A DNA stretch of 64,000 nt from Pseudomonas sp. UBA4194 (lineage in GTDB: Bacteria; Pseudomonadota; Gammaproteobacteria; Pseudomonadales; Pseudomonadaceae): contig NZ_DFUE01000039.1 of the NCBI RefSeq assembly GCF_002379585.1, positions 61,178 through 125,177 on the forward strand, written 5' to 3'. The notes under the pieces are model-generated. The model had not been told where the DNA came from. It did no database searches and worked only from the letters and a program-made list of their open reading frames with translations. Every line of letters begins with the position of its first letter. Position 1 is the stretch's first letter. Position numbers and translations under genes: made by a program. Below are positions 60,181 through 64,000 of the stretch, in pieces.

Positions 60181-60293
60181 AATCGTTTCGCCGCCTGGTC
60201 CGGGTCGTGTCCCGGGCCTGCCAGCCTCTCCACCGCTGGACGCCGCACCTGCAAAGGGCGGCGGGTGGTTTTGCGTGCATGTACATTGGGGTC

Positions 60294-60302
60294 TGCTAGA
60301 AT
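60294..60302 (+). promoter_or_regulatory. Candidate extended -10 (TGCTAGAAT) of nhaA
   Basis: TGC-TAGAAT lies about 80 bp upstream of nhaA. A TTGCGT at 60271 is too far (20-bp spacer) to be an ideal -35, so the call is weak. Confidence 0.35.
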
Positions 60303-60381
60303 CCTGCCCTGGGTGCCACCGTAATCGCGCGGGAGGGCAGGTTAAATCGTTGCGCAGGTCGGGCCGCCGCGCGGAGTTTGC

Positions 60382-61578
60382 GTGCCCATGAGTTTGAAAC
60401 CCGGTCCTGGGCGAGACGCTGCCAGCGCTCGTCGATCCGCTTTTTCCCTGGCCTTCATCACCCGTTTCTTCGCTGCCGAATCTGCCGGTGGCCTGATCCT
60501 CATGGCCAGTGCCCTGGCTGCACTGCTGATCGCCAATTCGCCTTGGGCGTCGGCGTATTTTTCCACGTTGCATATCAACCTTGCCGGGCTATCGATCGCC
60601 CACTGGATCAATGACGGATTGATGGCTGTGTTCTTCCTGCTGGTGGGCCTGGAGATCAAACGCGAGATGCTCGCCGGCCAACTTGCCAGTTGGGGGCAGC
60701 GGGCGTTGCCGGGTTTCGCTGCGTTGGGCGGTATGCTGGTGCCGGCGCTGATCTATCTGTTCGTCAACCGCAGCACCCCGGAAACCCAGGGTGGCTGGGC
60801 CATCCCCGCGGCCACCGATATCGCCTTTGCCTTGGGCGTGCTTTCCCTGCTGGGCAAGCGCGTGCCGGTGTCACTGAAGATTTTCCTCTCCGCCCTGGCC
60901 ATTCTCGATGACCTGGGCGCCGTGGTGATCATTGCCTTGTTCTACACCAGCGGTCTGTCCACCAGCATGCTGCTGGCATCAGCCGGCGTGGTGGCATTGC
61001 TGATCGTGCTCAATCGCTGTGGGGTACGTCGGCTGTTGCCGTACCTGGTGGCGGGGGCGCTGTTGTGGTTCTTCATGCTGCAGTCCGGTGTCCATGCGAC
61101 CCTGGCCGGGGTGATTCTGGCGCTGTGCATTCCCCTGGGACACCGGGACCAGCCCGCCCGCTCGCCGTTGCTGTTTCTCGAAGAAAAACTGCACCCGTGG
61201 GTCGCATTTGCGGTGGTGCCGATCTTCGGCTTTGCCAACGCCGGCGTATCCCTGGCTGGAATATCGCCGAGCAACCTGCTGGACCCTGTGCCCATGGGGG
61301 TGGCGTTGGGCTTGTTGCTGGGCAAGCAGATCGGTGTGTTCGGTTTCGCGGCCATCGCGATCCGTACCGGACTGGCCAAGCTCCCCGAAGGCAGCCGGTG
61401 GACCCAACTCTACGGTATCGCCTTGCTCTGTGGCATCGGCTTTACCATGAGCCTGTTCATCGGCGCACTGGCCTTTGCCGGCTCGCCGTTGCTGGTGGAT
61501 GAGGTCAAGGTGGGGGTATTGCTGGGCTCGGTGGTGGCGGCGATTCTGGGCGTGATCGTACTACGCCGCGCCGCCTAA
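60382..61578 (+). CDS. nhaA: Na(+)/H(+) antiporter NhaA
   Basis: NhaA exchanges Na+ for H+ across the inner membrane for pH and sodium homeostasis. The 398-residue protein has about 12 transmembrane helices. The key acidic residues are present in IPAATDIAFALGVL (E. coli Asp133) and ALAILDDLGAVVIIALFYT (Asp163/164), with GLEIKREMLAGQL and the terminal GIGFTMSLFIGALAF. GTG 60382 (GGAG at 5 nt) is used; ATG 60388 is an alternative. The 3' end overlaps the convergent histidine kinase gene by 4 bp. Confidence 0.95.
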   Translation: MPMSLKPGPGRDAASARRSAFSLAFITRFFAAESAGGLILMASALAALLIANSPWASAYFSTLHINLAGLSIAHWINDGLMAVFFLLVGLEIKREMLAGQLASWGQRALPGFAALGGMLVPALIYLFVNRSTPETQGGWAIPAATDIAFALGVLSLLGKRVPVSLKIFLSALAILDDLGAVVIIALFYTSGLSTSMLLASAGVVALLIVLNRCGVRRLLPYLVAGALLWFFMLQSGVHATLAGVILALCIPLGHRDQPARSPLLFLEEKLHPWVAFAVVPIFGFANAGVSLAGISPSNLLDPVPMGVALGLLLGKQIGVFGFAAIAIRTGLAKLPEGSRWTQLYGIALLCGIGFTMSLFIGALAFAGSPLLVDEVKVGVLLGSVVAAILGVIVLRRAA

Positions 61579-63071
61579 CAGGCAGGGAAGTGGGCGGTGA
61601 AAGTGGTGCCGCCCTCGGCACTGGATTTCACCACCACACTGCCACCATGGGCCTTGGCGATCTCGCTGACGATGAACAAGCCCAGGCCCACGCTGCGCAC
61701 TTCCCGGTTGACCTCTGTGCCGCGGGTCATGGGCAGGAAGATCGAGGCCAGCAGGGCGGGCGGTATGGGGCTGCCGAGGTTGTGCACGGCGACTGCAAAT
61801 CCGTATTGATCGGCGCTCGTGGTTACCGTGACGGGCGAACGTTCGTCGCCGTAGGCCATGGCATTGGAAATCAGGTTGCCCACCAGTTGGTTCAGCCGAT
61901 CCGGGTCGGCATGGCCTGGAGTATCGGCTTGGGCCACGAAACAGATCTCCCGGCCGGGGTAGAGTAACCTGAGCGCGTCGATGCCTTGGGCGACGCTGCG
62001 GTTCAGGTCCATAGGCACTCGCCTGATCGTCAACCCTTGACCGATCCGGGCCTGGGTGAAGTCGAGCAGGTCATTGATCAGCTTTTGCGCGCGTTGCGTC
62101 GCGTCGCGAATATGACCCAGCATGGTGGCCTGTCTGGCGGGTACCTCGAGGCCCTGCAGATACTGGGCTGCCATGGATACCACCTGCAGCGGGTTACGCA
62201 GGTCATGACTGACGATGCCGATCATCTGCTCGGCAAACAGGGCCCTGTCCTCCGCCAGGACGCGCTGACGGCTGACTTCGGTGATGTCGTGCAGCACACC
62301 AACGAATTGCAGCAGTTGGTCGTTATGGTCGAACACGCCGCGACCGGTAGACAGCACCGTGCGCTGTACCCCATCGACGCCGTTGAGGCGATACACGCAG
62401 CGAAATTCGTGCCCTGAGGACTTGAGCGCATCGTCGAACACCAGCGCCTCGCGGGCCAGGTCCTGGGGGTCGATGAAGCTTCGGTAGGCGGCCATGGTAA
62501 CCGGCTGCACGCTGTCGAATCCGAGCAGCTTGGCCACTCGGGGGTCATACAGGCATTCGAGACTTTGGGGGTCGACCTCCCAGAGGTACAGTTGTGCCGA
62601 TTCCTGGGCGACCCGCAAACGCGCATCGGCCACCGACAATTCGCGCTGCAACAGCAGGTGCTCTTGCAGCGCGTCTTCGGCCTGCCGTTTGGCGATCAGC
62701 AATTCCTGCTCGAAAAGGTGCCGCTGCGCTACGACGAACGCCGATAAGTCATCGATCATCTGACCTTGATGCAGGCGGCGGGCAGCGTTGAGCACCATGG
62801 GCAGCACCTTGCCGTCTCGGGTCTTGAGATCCAGCTTGACCTCGGCCACCGACCGTTGCATTTCCATCAGCGGTATCCAGTGGGTCTGATAGAACACCCG
62901 CCCACCCACGGTCAGGAAGTCTTGTAGCCGCCGCTGCCCCACCAGTTCTTCAGCGCTGTACCCCAGCCAGTTACAGAAGGTCTGGTTGGCCTTCAGGATC
63001 AGCCCGGTGGCGCTGGTCACTAGCAGCGCACAAGGCGCGTTCTGGTAGAACGTATCCTGTGCATCGGTCAT
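61575..63071 (-). CDS. PAS-PAS sensor histidine kinase with RsbP-like first PAS
   Basis: This soluble 498-residue kinase has no transmembrane segment. PAS1 (~10-115; NAPCALLVTSATGLILKANQTF, then FYQTHWIPLMEMQRSVAEVKLDLKTRDGKVLPM) resembles, from memory, the PAS of B. subtilis RsbP. A coiled-coil link (~118-150), PAS2 (~155-270), then H-box IGIVSHDLRNPLQVV near 287, N-box LVGNLISNAMAYG and G-box RSVGLGLFIVSEIAKAHGG follow. No receiver domain or regulator gene adjoins, so the partner is unknown. Its ATG overlaps the stop of the RsbQ-like gene (ATGA), so the two are translationally coupled. Confidence 0.88.
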   Translation of the reverse strand: MTDAQDTFYQNAPCALLVTSATGLILKANQTFCNWLGYSAEELVGQRRLQDFLTVGGRVFYQTHWIPLMEMQRSVAEVKLDLKTRDGKVLPMVLNAARRLHQGQMIDDLSAFVVAQRHLFEQELLIAKRQAEDALQEHLLLQRELSVADARLRVAQESAQLYLWEVDPQSLECLYDPRVAKLLGFDSVQPVTMAAYRSFIDPQDLAREALVFDDALKSSGHEFRCVYRLNGVDGVQRTVLSTGRGVFDHNDQLLQFVGVLHDITEVSRQRVLAEDRALFAEQMIGIVSHDLRNPLQVVSMAAQYLQGLEVPARQATMLGHIRDATQRAQKLINDLLDFTQARIGQGLTIRRVPMDLNRSVAQGIDALRLLYPGREICFVAQADTPGHADPDRLNQLVGNLISNAMAYGDERSPVTVTTSADQYGFAVAVHNLGSPIPPALLASIFLPMTRGTEVNREVRSVGLGLFIVSEIAKAHGGSVVVKSSAEGGTTFTAHFPAC

Positions 63072-63883
63072 CGCGCCGCGCTGCCGAAAACGTCGTCGAG
63101 GAAGGTCTCGATGGCGGCGATACAGGCGGCAGGCTGGCTTAAGTGCGGACAATGCCCGGTGTTCTCGACGACCTGCATCCGGCCTTTTTCCAGGACCCGC
63201 GTCAGGTACTCGCCGACTTCCAGCGGGGCGATGAAGTCGTCCGAAGACTGGATCACCAGGGCTGGCTCGCGGACCTTTGCAGCGTCTTCGCGGTTGTCGG
63301 AGAGAAAGGTCACTCGGGCGAAACGCTTGGCGATCTCGGGGTCGGTCTGGCAGAAGCTCTCGGTCAGTTCCAGGCCTAGTTCCGGGTGCTCCGGATTACC
63401 CATGATGCTCGGCGCCATGGCACTGGACCAGCCCAGGTAGTTGCTTTGCAGGGCATCGAGCAGCGAATCGATGTCGTCCCGGCTGAAGCCGCCAGGGTAG
63501 CCGGGCTCATTGATGTAGGAGGGCGATGGTCCGATCATGACGTGGGCAGCGATCAGTCCCGGTCGGCTGTTGGCGGCCAGTGCGCCGGCCATGGCGCTGA
63601 CCGAATGGCCGACGAACACCACAGGGCCCTGGCCGAATGCCTCGATGACTTCGGCGATGTCCTGGGCGTAGCCGTTGAGGCTTGCATATTTGCTGACGTC
63701 GTAGGCGCTGAGTTGCGACCTGCCGCAACCCACGTGGTCGAACAGTACGGTGCGATAGCGGCTCGAGAACGCCGGCTCGACGTAGCGCCACATGTTCTGG
63801 TCGCAGCCAAAGCCATGAGCAAACACCAGCGTCAGCGAGCCTGCGCCGTTGATGACGACATTGTTGCGAGTCTGGACTGACAT
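63068..63883 (-). CDS. RsbQ-like alpha/beta hydrolase
   Basis: This 271-residue cytosolic alpha/beta hydrolase closely resembles RsbQ and the plant KAI2/D14 receptors. Features: FAHGFGCDQNMWRYVEPAF, FDHVGCGRS, nucleophile Ser94 in FVGHSVSAM, GPSPSYINEPGYPGGF, NYLGWSSAMAP, FCQTDPEIAKRFARVTFLSD, Asp216 (SSDDFIAP) and His244 (TGHCPHLS). The nucleophile elbow reads GHSVS rather than the usual GHSVG. In B. subtilis, RsbQ supplies an unknown ligand to the PAS of RsbP to activate sigma-B; here it directly precedes a PAS kinase. An ORF start at 63911 in another frame is rejected. Confidence 0.92.
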   Translation of the reverse strand: MSVQTRNNVVINGAGSLTLVFAHGFGCDQNMWRYVEPAFSSRYRTVLFDHVGCGRSQLSAYDVSKYASLNGYAQDIAEVIEAFGQGPVVFVGHSVSAMAGALAANSRPGLIAAHVMIGPSPSYINEPGYPGGFSRDDIDSLLDALQSNYLGWSSAMAPSIMGNPEHPELGLELTESFCQTDPEIAKRFARVTFLSDNREDAAKVREPALVIQSSDDFIAPLEVGEYLTRVLEKGRMQVVENTGHCPHLSQPAACIAAIETFLDDVFGSAAR

Positions 63884-63957
63884 CCGTGGGGTCCCAAGCG
63901 AGAGCGGGCATGTTGCCCGTATAGACGCACAGTCTACCTCAGCGTTGAAGAATCGCT

Positions 63958-64000
63958 ATGACACGCGTCGATCCTGCCGACCCCTTCGCGGCTTCACGCC
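63958..64000 (+). CDS. Possible start of a truncated, unidentified CDS
   Basis: An ATG (MTRVDPADPFAAS) opens a frame that runs off the right edge, divergent from the RsbQ-like gene. The ribosome site is poor (GAAG). Only 14 codons are visible, so no function can be proposed. Confidence 0.3.
   Translation, partial: MTRVDPADPFAASR

Larger units (their letters stand above)
60082..60381. other. Intergenic region upstream of nhaA
   Basis: About 300 bp contain the direct REP pair at its left end and a possible extended -10 box (60294-60302) at its right. No supported ORF is seen. Confidence 0.5.

Noticed and set aside
1..64000. CRISPR array, prophage, insertion sequence, integron, tRNA or rRNA genes
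   Set aside because: No regularly spaced repeats, transposase or integrase reading frames, or tRNA/rRNA sequences were recognised on either strand.

Overview
This is a chromosomal segment of a Pseudomonas-type gammaproteobacterium. It is GC-rich, densely coded, and holds gene blocks typical of the genus: bolA-trhO-DsbA-ABC-rbdA, yciK-mupP-ubiG-mtaD/mtnA-gyrA-serC-pheA-hisC-tyrA::aroA-cmk-rpsA-(insert)-ihfB, and fadH-...-DUF1853-nadK-phosphatase-rhomboid. REP-like palindromes of the pseudomonad kind (GGAGCGGG..CCCGCGA) are scattered between genes. The species cannot be fixed from the sequence alone. I see no rRNA, tRNA, CRISPR array, prophage or insertion sequence; most of the window is core genome.

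Layout. 1-12.6 kb: the 3' end of the large NAD-glutamate dehydrogenase gene, acnB, a DUF1289 protein, pdxB, an ABC exporter, ppnP, a DEDDh exonuclease, a periplasmic binding protein, fumC, a DUF2059 protein and bolA. 12.7-19.7 kb: trhO, a DsbA/FrnE-like oxidoreductase, a second ABC exporter, an RbdA-like PAS-GGDEF-EAL membrane protein and a TenA-like protein. 19.7-24.5 kb: peptidoglycan recycling (mupP), ubiquinone (ubiG) and methylthioadenosine salvage (mtaD, mtnA). 24.8-35.9 kb: gyrA, then the serine/aromatic/histidine 'supraoperon' serC-pheA-hisC-tyrA::aroA-cmk-rpsA, tightly spaced and ending at a clear terminator. 36.0-37.7 kb: a three-gene insert (lipoprotein, PrpA-like phosphatase, paralogous lipoprotein) between rpsA and ihfB. 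37.9-41.9 kb: ihfB, a LapA-domain protein, a DUF2242 lipoprotein, and an AraC regulator paired with a membrane-anchored nitrilase-fold protein that lacks catalytic residues.

42.0-45.1 kb: a CusRS/HprRS-like two-component system, divergent from a periplasmic heme-binding-like protein and a periplasmic hydroxyisourate hydrolase, with a perfect 7-2-7 palindrome midway between the two transcription units. 45.3-57.5 kb: a second aconitase (acnA), a substrate-binding protein without a signal peptide, 2,4-dienoyl-CoA reductase, a PLP desulfhydrase/deaminase, cytochrome b561, a DUF1853 protein, nadK with a phosphatase and a rhomboid protease, and a FAH-family hydratase. 57.7-60.1 kb: a carboxynorspermidine decarboxylase/dehydrogenase pair. 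60.4-63.9 kb: nhaA, converging on a translationally coupled pair made of an RsbQ-like alpha/beta hydrolase and a PAS histidine kinase.

The most interesting observations are (1) the RsbQ-like hydrolase coupled to a histidine kinase whose first PAS resembles that of RsbP, so an apparent ligand-processing receptor pair with a kinase output instead of a PP2C phosphatase; (2) the two-component system/heme-binding/hydroxyisourate hydrolase locus with its own operator; (3) the lipoprotein-phosphatase-lipoprotein cassette between rpsA and ihfB; and (4) the pseudo-nitrilase. All identifications rest on motif recognition and remembered family features; no database search was run.
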